Made by a program: the position numbers and the translations under genes
Assembly (NCBI GenBank): GCA_018671175.1
Contig: JABHIE010000031.1
Coordinates: 40,128-104,127, forward strand
DNA: 64,000 nt
DNA from: Planctomycetota bacterium
Lineage (GTDB): Bacteria; Planctomycetota; UBA1135
Direction of reading: 5' to 3'
In this document: one piece after another, positions 18,776 through 27,671 of the stretch
Layout of the letters: the number at the start of each line of letters is the position of its first letter
Position numbering within the stretch: the first letter of the stretch is position 1
The notes under the pieces: generated by a model
What the model saw: the letters and a program-made list of their open reading frames with translations, nothing else
The model's database searches: none
Told to the model about the DNA's origin: nothing

Positions 18776-19540
18776 ATGTTACTGCTACTTTCTCCGGCGA
18801 AAAAAATGGGCTTTGATGCGCCCGCGCGTGGGCTCCGTTTGACGAAGCCGCGTTTGCTTCAAGATTCAAGCGAGTTGATGGGGGTGCTGTCGGCGTTGTC
18901 GCAAGATGAGTTGGCTGCCTTGATGAAACTTAGCCCCGCGTTAGCCGAGTTGGGTATTGAGCGAAATGCTGCCTGGGTGTGCCACCCCAAGCAAGATTCT
19001 GGCCCGGCATTATTTTCTTTTCGGGGCGCGGTTTTTGCTTCGATGGGGCCGCGTGGCTTTGACGACGCAACTTTGCAATACGCGCAAGAGCATTTGCGCT
19101 TGCTGTCGGGCCTTTACGGGTTGTTGCGCCCCTTTGACAAGATTATGGGCCATCGTTTAGAAATGGGCACGCGCCTTAAAACACAACGCGGCGCCAATCT
19201 TTATGCGTTTTGGGGTGAGCTTATCTGCCGCCTACTAGAAAAAGACCTCAAGGCGGAAGGCAGTGGTTTGGTTTTGAATTTGGCCTCTGCTGAGTATTTC
19301 AAAGCGACTCAACCCAAGCTATTGGCGGGTCGCGTTTTGACCCCTCAATTCAAAGAGCGCAAAGGCGACGGCTATCGCATGCTCGGCATTTTCGCCAAGC
19401 AGGCACGCGGGCATTTCACCCGTTGGGTGCTCGAGAATCGCATCACCGAGGCGAGCGATTTGCATGCCTTTGCGATCAATGGCTATGCCTATTCCGCTGA
19501 GTTGTCTGATGGCGACAATTTAGTGTTTACGCGCGGCTGA
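18776..19540 (+). CDS. yaaA: Peroxide stress protein YaaA (UPF0246/DUF328)
   Basis: 254 residues, the normal length. The family start MLLLLSPAKKM and the conserved blocks LYGLLRPFDKIMGHRLEMGT and VLNLASAEYFKA identify it. In E. coli YaaA lowers free iron and protects DNA during hydrogen peroxide stress, and the fold binds DNA. No Shine-Dalgarno sequence precedes it. It stands alone between tdh and the hyp genes. Iron-rich hydrogenase and oxidase clusters nearby make an oxidative-stress gene sensible, but no functional link is shown. Confidence 0.93.
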   Translation: MLLLLSPAKKMGFDAPARGLRLTKPRLLQDSSELMGVLSALSQDELAALMKLSPALAELGIERNAAWVCHPKQDSGPALFSFRGAVFASMGPRGFDDATLQYAQEHLRLLSGLYGLLRPFDKIMGHRLEMGTRLKTQRGANLYAFWGELICRLLEKDLKAEGSGLVLNLASAEYFKATQPKLLAGRVLTPQFKERKGDGYRMLGIFAKQARGHFTRWVLENRITEASDLHAFAINGYAYSAELSDGDNLVFTRG

Positions 19541-19602
19541 TTTACGACATCTCTTCGCACCTCACTTTCTTATCTGAAATCTATAGCGCTAGCCGCTGAT
19601 AG

Positions 19603-19618
19603 GGCACTCTATTTCCCA
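19603..19618 (+). promoter_or_regulatory. Motif shared upstream of hypF and hoxF
   Basis: GGCACTCTATTTCCCA here and GGCGGTCTATTTCCCA before hoxF (25757-25772) are identical at 14 of 16 bases, including 11 in a row. The GG-N10-CC layout recalls a sigma-54 -24/-12 promoter but lacks its GC at -12. It is a candidate site for shared control of maturation and structural genes. Confidence 0.4.
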
Positions 19619-19636
19619 TTACCCCGCAACTCAATG

Positions 19637-19660
19637 CAGCAAAATGCCCTATTTTTGCTG
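19637..19660. promoter_or_regulatory. Inverted repeat upstream of hypF
   Basis: CAGCAAAA and TTTTGCTG form a perfect 8-bp inverted repeat with an 8-base loop. It could be a weak bidirectional terminator after yaaA or an operator; no T run follows on the plus strand. Confidence 0.3.
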
Positions 19661-19668
19661 GATATATA

Positions 19669-19685
19669 GAAAACCCATAGTTTTC
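19669..19685. promoter_or_regulatory. AT-rich palindrome upstream of hypF
   Basis: GAAAAC-CCATA-GTTTTC is a perfect 6+6 inverted repeat in an AT-rich stretch about 80 bases before hypF. Upstream of hoxF, AGAAA-N7-TTTCT at 25780-25796 is comparable. It is a possible regulator site. Confidence 0.3.
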
Positions 19686-19765
19686 ACTATTTGAAACCTT
19701 GCGCGTGCGCGATTTTTGGTCTAACTTGTCTACGGAAAGGGAAGCCATCCCTTCCGGAGGCGCAA

Positions 19766-22288
19766 ATGGCAATCACTTACACACGGGTTTTGGTCGACAT
19801 GGGGGGCATCCTCCAGGGCGTTGGCTTCCGTCCCAAAATGTTGGTGCTTGCAGAGCGGGCCGGATTAACTGGCTGGGTGCAAAATCGTTCGGGTACGGTG
19901 CGGATGTCACTTGAGGGGAGTACAGAGGCCATTGAAAGCTTCTTCCAAACCTTGCCCACGCGATTGCCGAAACGCGCGCGCCTCGATCAACTGGATGTTC
20001 TGGAAAGTGAGCCACTCTCTGAGGGGGGAGTGGCTCCTTCTTTTGAAATCCTAGAGAGCCCCATAGATGGTGCTGACGACAAGCATGCCGCCGAGGCTTA
20101 CCGTATTTCGATTCCTGCTGACTTGGCGCTGTGCGAGGATTGCCGCGCTGAGGTTTTTGACTCGGCGAGTCGATATTTTGGTTATGCGTTTACGGCGTGC
20201 ACGAATTGCGGCCCGCGCTATTCGGTTGTTACTGATATGCCGTATGACCGAGCAAAAAGCACTTTGCGCGACTTCCCTCTATGTGAGACTTGTCTCGAGG
20301 GTTATCGCGATGTGCGTGACCGCCGCTTTCATGCCGAGAGCATCGCCTGCCCTGAGTGCGGCCCGCAGTTGAGCTTGCTCGACGCAGATGGCGAGCCGAT
20401 TACAGATGGGCAGCGTTGTTGCGCTCGTAGTTGCGTCAATCAACCCTGTTCCGAGCCGTGGCCGTACAAGTATTTATCTCAAGACCAGGCGTGTATCCTA
20501 AAAAAGACACGCGCAGCTTTGAGTTTTGGTGATGTGGTCGCCATCCGTGGAATCGGAGGTTTTTTGTTGGCCGTCGATGCTTTTGATGAAGTCGCGATTG
20601 CCACTTTGCGCGCTCGCAAGAATCGACCCGACAAGCCCTTTGCCGTGATGGCGCGCAATCTAGAAGTCGCGCAGCAATATTGCGATTTGCCTGATAGTGC
20701 CGTCGAGCAGATGACTAGCCCGTCGTCGCCGATTTGCATTGCTCCCGTCAAGCGCGAGGCGCTCGAAACTCTCACCACTCATTCCGCCCTGAGTCCCGAT
20801 GGGCAAACGCTCGGCATGATGTTGCCGACCACGCCGATTCATGAGTTGCTGTTTCAGCCTTTGCCTGGTGACGATACCCCTGCGTTTGATTTGCTAGTGA
20901 TGACAAGTGGCAATCGCGGGGGCGAGCCGATTTGCATCAAAACCAATGAAGCGCTTGAGCGGTTACGCGGCATCGCTGATTTGTTTTTAACTCACAACCG
21001 CGAAATCAACTTGCGATGCGATGATTCGCTTTGCGCAATCGTGAATCATTTACCGCAAGTGTGGCGGCGCGGGCGTGGGTTTGCTCCCGATAGTTTTCCG
21101 TTGCATCGCGCCCTTCAACGCAATGTCCTTGCGATGGGCGCAGAGCTAAAAAACGCGATTGCAATTGGTTTTGGTTGCGAGGCTGTCTTCAGCCCTCATG
21201 TTGGCGATTTGGCCACTCCCGAGGCACTTGACGGCCTTGAGCAAGTCGTCGAGACCTTGCCAGATTACTTTCGCCAACAGCCGGAAGTGATCGCGGTTGA
21301 TGCTCATCCCGATATGCACGCGACTCGCATGGGTCGGCGCGTGGCCGGTGAATTAGGAGTGCCCGTAGTCGAGGTGCAGCACCATGTGGCCCATGCGGCT
21401 GCGGCCATGGCCGAGCATGGTCTTGATGAAACGCTCGCACTTGCATTCGACGGAACTGGCCTCGGTACAGATGGCACAATTTGGGGTGCTGAGTTGTTGC
21501 ACCTTGGTGGGCATTCAACGCCGAGTGCGGTTAGCGCGTCTTCATTTCCCTGGAAGCGACTCGGCACATTTGACCCCGCGCCACTACCTGGCGGTGACGC
21601 GGCTGTGCAGCACCCCGTCCGCCAGGTGATTGCGCGTTTGGCCGAAGCGGGTTGCCAAGTCGGTGATTGTCTTTGCGATGCGATGGGCACGACTTGCAAA
21701 GAGGCCAGCATGTGGCGGATGCAATGCGCGCGCGGTTTGAATGCACCTTTGACTCATGCGGCCGGCCGCGTTTTTGATTCTTACTCTACTTTGCTTGGGT
21801 TGAGCCCCGAGTTCACCACATACGAAGGTCAGCCCGCGGTGCGATTAGAAGATCGCGCTTGGCGTGGGCTCGCGGCGAGAGGGGCAGCAAGCGCCTCCGC
21901 TGTACCTTTTGCCGTTCGTTCCGACGACGAAGGTCTCTTGCTGATTGATTGGCAAGAAGCCTTCGGAGCTCTTTCCGAGGCTCGTGGTTTGATGGCCCGT
22001 GGTGGTCGATTTTCAGAGGCCGATGAGCAAAGTTTTGCACTCGGCTTTCACCAGGCGATGGCCCGCGCTGCGGTTGCCATGGCTGAGCATGGGTGCGCTC
22101 AAACGGGCGTGCGCGACTTGGTCTTAACTGGCGGTGTCTGGATGAACCGTCTACTCAATCAACTCGCCGTGCCCGCATTACGCGAAGCCGGCTTCCGTGT
22201 GCATTTGCATCGTCAAGTGCCACCTAACGATGGTGGGGTCGCACTCGGCCAACTCGCCATAGCCGGAGGGCTTTTCTCATGTGTTTAG
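19766..22288 (+). CDS. hypF: Hydrogenase maturation carbamoyltransferase HypF
   Basis: 840 residues, somewhat above the usual 750-800. HypF makes a thiocarbamate on HypE from carbamoyl phosphate, the source of the CN ligands of the NiFe site. Domains in order are: acylphosphatase (GGILQGVGFRP, residues about 12-100), two zinc fingers (CEDC...CTNCGPRY and CETC...CPECGPQL, about 115-215), YrdC-like (about 250-440), and a Kae1-like carbamoyltransferase with HHVAH and LTGGVWMNRLLNQL. An extra Cys-containing stretch of about 30 residues follows the second finger. ATG 19766 has a GGAGG site 6 bases upstream; the longer reading from 19691 is not supported. It is first of hypFCDEAB and overlaps hypC. 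Confidence 0.95.
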   Translation: MAITYTRVLVDMGGILQGVGFRPKMLVLAERAGLTGWVQNRSGTVRMSLEGSTEAIESFFQTLPTRLPKRARLDQLDVLESEPLSEGGVAPSFEILESPIDGADDKHAAEAYRISIPADLALCEDCRAEVFDSASRYFGYAFTACTNCGPRYSVVTDMPYDRAKSTLRDFPLCETCLEGYRDVRDRRFHAESIACPECGPQLSLLDADGEPITDGQRCCARSCVNQPCSEPWPYKYLSQDQACILKKTRAALSFGDVVAIRGIGGFLLAVDAFDEVAIATLRARKNRPDKPFAVMARNLEVAQQYCDLPDSAVEQMTSPSSPICIAPVKREALETLTTHSALSPDGQTLGMMLPTTPIHELLFQPLPGDDTPAFDLLVMTSGNRGGEPICIKTNEALERLRGIADLFLTHNREINLRCDDSLCAIVNHLPQVWRRGRGFAPDSFPLHRALQRNVLAMGAELKNAIAIGFGCEAVFSPHVGDLATPEALDGLEQVVETLPDYFRQQPEVIAVDAHPDMHATRMGRRVAGELGVPVVEVQHHVAHAAAAMAEHGLDETLALAFDGTGLGTDGTIWGAELLHLGGHSTPSAVSASSFPWKRLGTFDPAPLPGGDAAVQHPVRQVIARLAEAGCQVGDCLCDAMGTTCKEASMWRMQCARGLNAPLTHAAGRVFDSYSTLLGLSPEFTTYEGQPAVRLEDRAWRGLAARGAASASAVPFAVRSDDEGLLLIDWQEAFGALSEARGLMARGGRFSEADEQSFALGFHQAMARAAVAMAEHGCAQTGVRDLVLTGGVWMNRLLNQLAVPALREAGFRVHLHRQVPPNDGGVALGQLAIAGGLFSCV

Positions 22289-22515
22289 CAGTTCCCATGG
22301 AGCTTTTAGAAATCCGCGACGACGGGTCTGGCTTGGCCGGGCTCAGCGGTGCGACCACAGCCTGCAATCTTTCGCTCGTGCCCGACGCCAAGTTGGGCGA
22401 TATGCTGATCGTTCATGCGGGCTTTGCAATTGAAATACTAGATACAGCCGAGGCGGATAAACGCATCGCTTTGTTTGAGCAGATGGGCGAAGAAGCAGAC
22501 GAGGCAGGGCTATGA
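22279..22515 (+). CDS. hypC: Hydrogenase maturation chaperone HypC
   Basis: 78 residues. The invariant N-terminus MCLAVP, whose Cys2 binds iron after Met removal, identifies HypC/HupF. It carries Fe(CN)2CO with HypD and delivers it to the large-subunit precursor HoxH. It overlaps hypF by 10 bases and hypD by ATGA, so the three are translationally coupled. Confidence 0.95.
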   Translation: MCLAVPMELLEIRDDGSGLAGLSGATTACNLSLVPDAKLGDMLIVHAGFAIEILDTAEADKRIALFEQMGEEADEAGL

Positions 22516-23645
22516 AATACCTCGATGGCTTCCGGAACGGCAAAGCGGCAAAGGCTTTAACTGCCCGATTAAAGGCCGCTGGCGAGCGTTTAGATGCTCA
22601 GGGTAAAACAGTGCAATTCATGGAAGTTTGCGGTTCGCACACGATGGCGATTGCGCGTTATGGCATTCGTGACCTGCTCCCTGATTGTGTGAAATTAATC
22701 AGCGGCCCAGGTTGCCCAGTTTGCGTAACTGACACGGGCTACATTGATGCGGCGATTGACTTGGGCAAGCAAGGGCATATTTTGGCGACCTTCGGCGATT
22801 TGGTTCGTGTTCCTGGTTCGGATGAAACGCTTGCACAAATCCGCGCAGAAGGCGCACGAGTTGAAGTGGTGTATTCACCCGAAGGCGCGGTTGCCCTTGC
22901 GCAAGATAACCCCGAAAAGCAGATTGTCTTTTTAGCGATTGGTTTTGAAACTACCATGGTGCCTGGCATTAGTTTGGTGAAAATAGCAGCGGAAAAAGGC
23001 CTCGATAACTTAACGGTTTTATGTGCTTTTAAATTGGTGCCTCCTGCATTGGCCGCCCTTGGCTCTGACCCAGAAATTAATCTTGATGGTTTCATTTGCC
23101 CAGCCCATGTCAGCGCGATTATCGGCGCCGATGCCTACAAACCTTTCGTAGGCCCTAGAGGCGTTCCTTGCGTTGTTGCTGGCTTTGAGCCACTCGATGT
23201 GCTTTACGCGGCAGTTGAGCTGGCTGAACAAGCAGCGGATGGTCGTGCGGAATTGGTGAATCAGTACAACCGCGTGGTCAAGCCAGGCGGTAATAAAGTT
23301 GCGCAAGCCGTTGTCGCCGAATTGCTAGAACTCTGCGATGAGCCATGGCGCGGTATCGGCGTGATCCCAGAATCCGGAATGCAACTGCGCGAGGCTTACG
23401 CTGCATTTGATGCGGTGAAACGCTTTGGATTGAAGCTTGAGCCAGGGCGTCCGCACCCTGGTTGTCAGTGCGGTGAAGTCTTGAAAGGCAAGATTACACC
23501 TCAACAATGCCCTGCATTTGACAAGGGCTGTACGCCAACGCATCCGCTTGGGCCTTGCATGGTTTCGAGTGAAGGCAGTTGCGCGGCTTACTACAAATAT
23601 GTCCGTCGCGAGGCGGGTGCTGAAACAATGGAGGTCTCAAAGTGA
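22512..23645 (+). CDS. hypD: Hydrogenase maturation protein HypD
   Basis: 377 residues. HypD is the iron-sulfur scaffold on which, with HypC, the Fe(CN)2CO centre is assembled. Signatures are MEVCGSHTMAI, ISGPGCPVCVT (redox Cys pair), PGCQCGEVLKG and the C-terminal Cys set including CPAFDKGCTPTHPLGPCM and CAAYYKY, which hold the [4Fe-4S] cluster. Both flanking genes overlap it by 4 bases. Confidence 0.96.
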   Translation: MKYLDGFRNGKAAKALTARLKAAGERLDAQGKTVQFMEVCGSHTMAIARYGIRDLLPDCVKLISGPGCPVCVTDTGYIDAAIDLGKQGHILATFGDLVRVPGSDETLAQIRAEGARVEVVYSPEGAVALAQDNPEKQIVFLAIGFETTMVPGISLVKIAAEKGLDNLTVLCAFKLVPPALAALGSDPEINLDGFICPAHVSAIIGADAYKPFVGPRGVPCVVAGFEPLDVLYAAVELAEQAADGRAELVNQYNRVVKPGGNKVAQAVVAELLELCDEPWRGIGVIPESGMQLREAYAAFDAVKRFGLKLEPGRPHPGCQCGEVLKGKITPQQCPAFDKGCTPTHPLGPCMVSSEGSCAAYYKYVRREAGAETMEVSK

Positions 23646-24661
23646 GAACAAAAACAGAAACGAACATTCAACTTGGTCATGGTGGCGGCGGTTTGTTGAC
23701 TCGCGAATTCCTTGACCGGCATGTGGTGCCGCGTTTTGCGACTGGCCCGCTTGAGGGTTTGCCAGATGGCGCGACGCTTCCCGCGCTTGAAAACGGCATC
23801 ATCTTTTCCACGGATAGTTTTGTGGTGCATCCCATGTTTTTTCCGGGCGGCAACATCGGCGATTTAGCTGTGCATGGCACGGTAAACGATGTCGCGGTTT
23901 CAGGGGGCATCCCACGCTGGCTTTCGCTGGGCATGATTCTGGAAGAGGGCATTGAGCAAGATGTAGTCGGGCGCGTGCTCGATTCTGTGGCCGAGGCAGC
24001 GGCTGATTGCGGTGTGCAAGTGGTCACGGGCGATACAAAAGTCGTCCCGCGTGGTTTGTGTGATGGTATGTACCTCAACACCGCTGGCATCGGCGAGCGC
24101 ATGCCTGAATTTGATTTGGGCGCGGCTCGTTTGCAAACGGGTGATGTGATTTTGGCTTCGGGCACGCTAGGAGATCACGGGATGGCCGTTATGGCGGCGC
24201 GTGAGGGCATTGAGATGGCGGGCGGCCCCGTGAGCGATACGGGCCCTGTGCATCGTTTGGTGCAGGCCGCGCGACCATTTGCCACTGAAGTCCGTTTCAT
24301 GCGCGACCCAACTCGCGGGGGAGTGGCTGCCGTTTTGAACGAACTTGTCGAAGATGCCCCGCTCGGCATTATTTTGCAGGAAGACGACCTTCCGTGGTCG
24401 ACTGGCGCTCGTGCCATTGCCGAAACCCTTGGCTTTGATTTGCTTCATTCCGCGTGCGAGGGTCGGATGCTTATGGCCTGCGCTCCTGATGTCGCAGGTT
24501 TGATTCTTGATGCTTGGCGTGCCATTCCAGAAGGCAACGGCGCCACAGCAGTTGGCGCGGTTACCAATGATGACGCTGGCCGTGTGTTGCTCGAAACCTG
24601 CATGGGTGGCCGCCGCTTGGTCGATGTGCCGCAGGGTGAATTGCTGCCTCGGATTTGTTGA
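23642..24661 (+). CDS. hypE: Hydrogenase maturation dehydratase HypE
   Basis: 339 residues, PurM-like ATP-binding family. HypE receives a carbamoyl group from HypF on its C-terminal Cys and dehydrates it to thiocyanate. The N-terminal glycine loop GHGGGG, the FMRDPTRGGVA block and the ending LPRIC with Cys last are diagnostic. The GTG start overlaps hypD (GTGA). A 35-base gap precedes hypA, the only clear break in the hyp cluster. Confidence 0.96.
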   Translation: MRTKTETNIQLGHGGGGLLTREFLDRHVVPRFATGPLEGLPDGATLPALENGIIFSTDSFVVHPMFFPGGNIGDLAVHGTVNDVAVSGGIPRWLSLGMILEEGIEQDVVGRVLDSVAEAAADCGVQVVTGDTKVVPRGLCDGMYLNTAGIGERMPEFDLGAARLQTGDVILASGTLGDHGMAVMAAREGIEMAGGPVSDTGPVHRLVQAARPFATEVRFMRDPTRGGVAAVLNELVEDAPLGIILQEDDLPWSTGARAIAETLGFDLLHSACEGRMLMACAPDVAGLILDAWRAIPEGNGATAVGAVTNDDAGRVLLETCMGGRRLVDVPQGELLPRIC

Positions 24662-24696
24662 GCTCAGGTTTGATGGAAATGAATAAGTAAAGCAAA

Positions 24697-25038
24697 ATGC
24701 ACGAACTCTCATTAGCCGTTGACTTAATCGCGCAGATTGAAAAAATCTGCGAGCGTGAAAAGGCTACGCGCATCCTATCGGTAAAAGTATCGATTGGTGC
24801 GATGAGTGGAGTTGAGCGTGAACCAATGGAGTTTGCGTTTCCTGAAGCCGCGCGGCACACCTTGGCCGAAGGCGCGGTCTTTGAAATCGAAGAAGTGCCC
24901 CTGCGCGTGCATTGCAATGCATGCGGGGCCGACACTAAATGTGTGCCGCATTTGATGCGGTGCGAAAAATGCCTAGATGCCGCGGTCGACATCATCTCAG
25001 GGCGTGACTTTTTGTTGACCGGTTTGGAGGTTTTGTAA
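24697..25038 (+). CDS. hypA: Nickel-insertion accessory protein HypA
   Basis: 113 residues. HypA binds nickel through its N-terminal Met-His2-Glu3 (MHELSLA) and carries a structural zinc on two CxxC pairs (CNACG and CEKC). With HypB it delivers nickel to the HoxH precursor. Its stop shares a base with the hypB start. Confidence 0.95.
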   Translation: MHELSLAVDLIAQIEKICEREKATRILSVKVSIGAMSGVEREPMEFAFPEAARHTLAEGAVFEIEEVPLRVHCNACGADTKCVPHLMRCEKCLDAAVDIISGRDFLLTGLEVL

Positions 25039-25733
25039 TGTGTAAAGATTGTGGATGTGAAACAGCAAATGCAGTGGCCGTACATGGTCATCGACATTTG
25101 GACCTAGAAACGCGCGTGCTTGCAGTTAACGACGAAGCCGCCGCGAAAAATCGCGCATGGCTGACTGAGCGCGGCATTAAAACGCTCAACATTATTTCGT
25201 CGCCTGGCTCGGGCAAAACGCAACTCCTTGAGCGCACACTTGAAAGGCTTGCACAGCGAGGCGTTAAAGTTGCAGTCATAGTCGGGGATCAACAAACTGA
25301 CAATGACGCCCAGCGCCTGCAAGGCAAAGGCGCGCCGGTCATCCAAATCGAAACGGGGGCGAGTTGCCACTTAAATGCTCAGCAAATCGGAAACCTTCTA
25401 CCCGAAATTATTGAAGAGGATACTGAGCTTCTGCTTATCGAAAACATTGGCAATCTCGTTTGCCCAGCGGCTTTTGATCTTGGCGAAACAGCTAAGGTCG
25501 CGCTACTTTCCGTCTGTGAGGGTGAAGACAAACCGGTGAAATACCCGCTCCTATTTCACGACGCGGCCATGGTGCTTTTAACAAAAATCGACCTCATCCC
25601 GCATCTTGATTGGGACGCTGAAAAGTGCCATCAAGCCTTGCATCAAGTGGCGCATCATGGCAAGCATTTAAGTGTCAGCGCTCGCTCCGGCGAGGGCATG
25701 AAGGCCTGGATAGACTGGTTAATAGGGAAGTAA
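25038..25733 (+). CDS. hypB: Hydrogenase nickel-incorporation GTPase HypB
   Basis: 231 residues. It is the GTPase that drives nickel transfer with HypA. The N-terminal CKDCGC is the high-affinity metal motif. Only a very short His segment (HGHRH) follows, unlike the long His tracts of some HypB proteins, so little nickel storage is expected. The P-loop is SPGSGKTQLL, and NIGNLVCPAAFDLGE carries the second metal site at the dimer interface. It is the last hyp gene; hoxF begins 111 bases after its stop. Confidence 0.96.
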   Translation: MCKDCGCETANAVAVHGHRHLDLETRVLAVNDEAAAKNRAWLTERGIKTLNIISSPGSGKTQLLERTLERLAQRGVKVAVIVGDQQTDNDAQRLQGKGAPVIQIETGASCHLNAQQIGNLLPEIIEEDTELLLIENIGNLVCPAAFDLGETAKVALLSVCEGEDKPVKYPLLFHDAAMVLLTKIDLIPHLDWDAEKCHQALHQVAHHGKHLSVSARSGEGMKAWIDWLIGK

Positions 25734-25756
25734 ATGTGTCCAAAAAAGCAAAACTT

Positions 25757-25772
25757 GGCGGTCTATTTCCCA
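25757..25772 (+). promoter_or_regulatory. Motif shared upstream of hoxF and hypF
   Basis: This is the second copy of the 16-base motif (GGC-NN-TCTATTTCCCA) found at 19603-19618. It ends 73 bases before the hoxF ATG. A palindrome (AGAAA-N7-TTTCT, 25780-25796) follows. Confidence 0.4.
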
Positions 25773-25832
25773 ATTTTCAGAAATCTAGAGTTTCTCTATA
25801 TCACCCGTAAAACAAAGGCTTAATACTCGTAC

Positions 25833-25838
25833 GGAGGA
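25833..25838 (+). promoter_or_regulatory. Shine-Dalgarno site of hoxF
   Basis: GGAGGA lies 6 bases before the ATG at 25845. This marks hoxF as a conventionally initiated gene, in contrast with the leaderless-type starts elsewhere in the window. Confidence 0.7.
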
Positions 25839-25844
25839 CCCAAC

Positions 25845-27671
25845 ATGATCGAAAAATCCCTACCTGAAAGTGTCGGAAGCATCTGCAAAAAGTACAAAAA
25901 TTCGCCAGATCGCTTGATGGACATTGCCATTGACATCCAACATGCCTACCGGTGTGTTTCCCCCGAAGTGCAACTCGATGTCGCCCAGTTCCTGCAAATG
26001 GATGTGGTCGATGTGCAGAGTCTCGTGACTTTTTACTCGTTCTTGACCGAGGAAGAAACGGGCAAGATTGTTGTGCGTTTGTGCAACGATGTTCCCGACA
26101 AACTTGCCGGCAGCGAGGAAGTCGCCGTTGCTCTTTCATGTGAATTAGGGCTCGATTTTGACGAAACAAGTGAAGATGGTCAATTCACTTTATTGCGCAC
26201 GCCTTGCATCGGCATGAGTGACCAAGCGCCTGCGGTCATGGTGAATGAAATCATCATCACCAGCCTCACTCCCGATAGCGCGCGCAAGATGGCGCGGCAG
26301 TTAATCGAGACAGGCAACCCTTACAAGTTGGTCAAAGAATTTGGCGACGGTCGTAACAGCAATGACCTCATCAAGTCGATGGTTAACAATAATCTGCAAC
26401 TGCGCGGCCCCGTTTTGTTTAGCGGCCCCGTTACGGGTCGCGGTCTTGAGTCGGCCTTGAAGCAGACGCCCAAAGATGTCCGCCAGATCGTGAAAGATTC
26501 CGGTTTGCGAGGTCGCGGTGGGGCAGGTTTCCCGACAGGTCTCAAATGGGATTTCACGGCAGCCGCAGAGGGTGAGCAGCGCTATGTCCTTTGTAACGCT
26601 GACGAAGGTGAGCCAGGCACATTCAAAGACCGTGTTTTGCTGACCGAAATGCCCGAGCTCATGTTTGAAGGCATGACGATTGCCGCTTACGCCATTGGGG
26701 CGAGCGAGGGTTTGGTTTACTTGCGCGGCGAGTATTTTTACCTCAAGGCATTCCTTGAGCACGCGCTCGAGTTGCGGCGGAAGTCTGGTTTGTTGGGCAA
26801 AAACATCCTTGGCCATGACGGCTTTGATTTTGACATCCGCATTCAGCTCGGCGCGGGCGCTTATGTTTGTGGCGAAGAATCGGCTTTGATTTCTTCCTGC
26901 GAAGGTTTGCGCGGCGACCCGAAAAACCGGCCGCCATTCCCAGCTCAAAAGGGTTACAAGCAGTGCCCAACCTCGGTCAATAATGTTGAGAGTTTGTGTG
27001 CGGCTGCGCGCATCCTTGAACATGGCGCGGAGTGGTTTGCTGGCTTTGGCGAAGCGCGCTCAACCGGCACCAAGGTGCTTTCCGTTTCGGGCGATTGCGA
27101 AAAACCAGGCGTGTATGAAATCCCGAATGGCGTCACGCTTTATGAGTTCCTCGACATGTGCGGTGGGCGTGATGCGCAGGCCGTCCAAGTTGGTGGGGCT
27201 GCGGGCCATTTGATTCATCCAACCGAGTTTGGTCGTCGTTTGACTTTTGACGACTTGGCTACTGGCGGGTCGATGATGGTCTTTGGGCCTGAAGTTGACT
27301 TAATTGATGTCGCGGTTGACTTCCTTGATTTCTTTGTCGAAGAAAGTTGTGGCTATTGCACTCCATGTCGTGCGGGCAATGTGCTGTTGCTCGAGCGGAT
27401 GAAGCGCATTCAAAATGGCCGTGGCGAAACCGGTGATTACGAATACCTCGCCGACCTTGCCAACTCTATCAAGGGCACAAGCCGTTGTGGTTTGGGGCAG
27501 ACTTCTCCAAACATTGTTTTGGATTTGCTCCGTCACTTCCGCCCACTTCTTGAATCGCGCATCGGCGACCAAGATCGTAATTTACGCGCATCCTTTGACT
27601 TGGATTCTGCACTTAAAGATGCCGAGTTAGCCACGGGCCGCAAGAGCGTCCACAACCAAGAGGGCAAATAA
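25845..27671 (+). CDS. hoxF: NAD-reducing hydrogenase diaphorase subunit HoxF (HoxE-like domain fused)
   Basis: 608 residues, close to HoxF of soluble NAD-reducing hydrogenases. The N-terminal 150 residues are a NuoE/HoxE-like thioredoxin fold. Only Cys80 and Cys121 stand where NuoE has four cluster ligands, so a [2Fe-2S] cluster here is unlikely. The NuoF-like part has the FMN/NADH loop GRGGAGFPTGLKW (from 223), CNADEGEPGTFKDR, and the [4Fe-4S] site CGYCTPC (about 502-508) plus CGLGQ (about 546). It moves electrons between H2 oxidation in HoxYH and NAD+. No separate hoxE gene is present. Confidence 0.95.
   Translation: MIEKSLPESVGSICKKYKNSPDRLMDIAIDIQHAYRCVSPEVQLDVAQFLQMDVVDVQSLVTFYSFLTEEETGKIVVRLCNDVPDKLAGSEEVAVALSCELGLDFDETSEDGQFTLLRTPCIGMSDQAPAVMVNEIIITSLTPDSARKMARQLIETGNPYKLVKEFGDGRNSNDLIKSMVNNNLQLRGPVLFSGPVTGRGLESALKQTPKDVRQIVKDSGLRGRGGAGFPTGLKWDFTAAAEGEQRYVLCNADEGEPGTFKDRVLLTEMPELMFEGMTIAAYAIGASEGLVYLRGEYFYLKAFLEHALELRRKSGLLGKNILGHDGFDFDIRIQLGAGAYVCGEESALISSCEGLRGDPKNRPPFPAQKGYKQCPTSVNNVESLCAAARILEHGAEWFAGFGEARSTGTKVLSVSGDCEKPGVYEIPNGVTLYEFLDMCGGRDAQAVQVGGAAGHLIHPTEFGRRLTFDDLATGGSMMVFGPEVDLIDVAVDFLDFFVEESCGYCTPCRAGNVLLLERMKRIQNGRGETGDYEYLADLANSIKGTSRCGLGQTSPNIVLDLLRHFRPLLESRIGDQDRNLRASFDLDSALKDAELATGRKSVHNQEGK

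Noticed and set aside
19603..19618. Sigma-54 promoter before hypF (and hoxF)
   Set aside because: The GG-N10 frame is there but the essential GC at -12 is CC in both copies, so it is reported only as a shared motif.
19541..19765. tRNA or small RNA in the gap before hypF
   Set aside because: No cloverleaf could be drawn; only short palindromes and the shared motif are seen.
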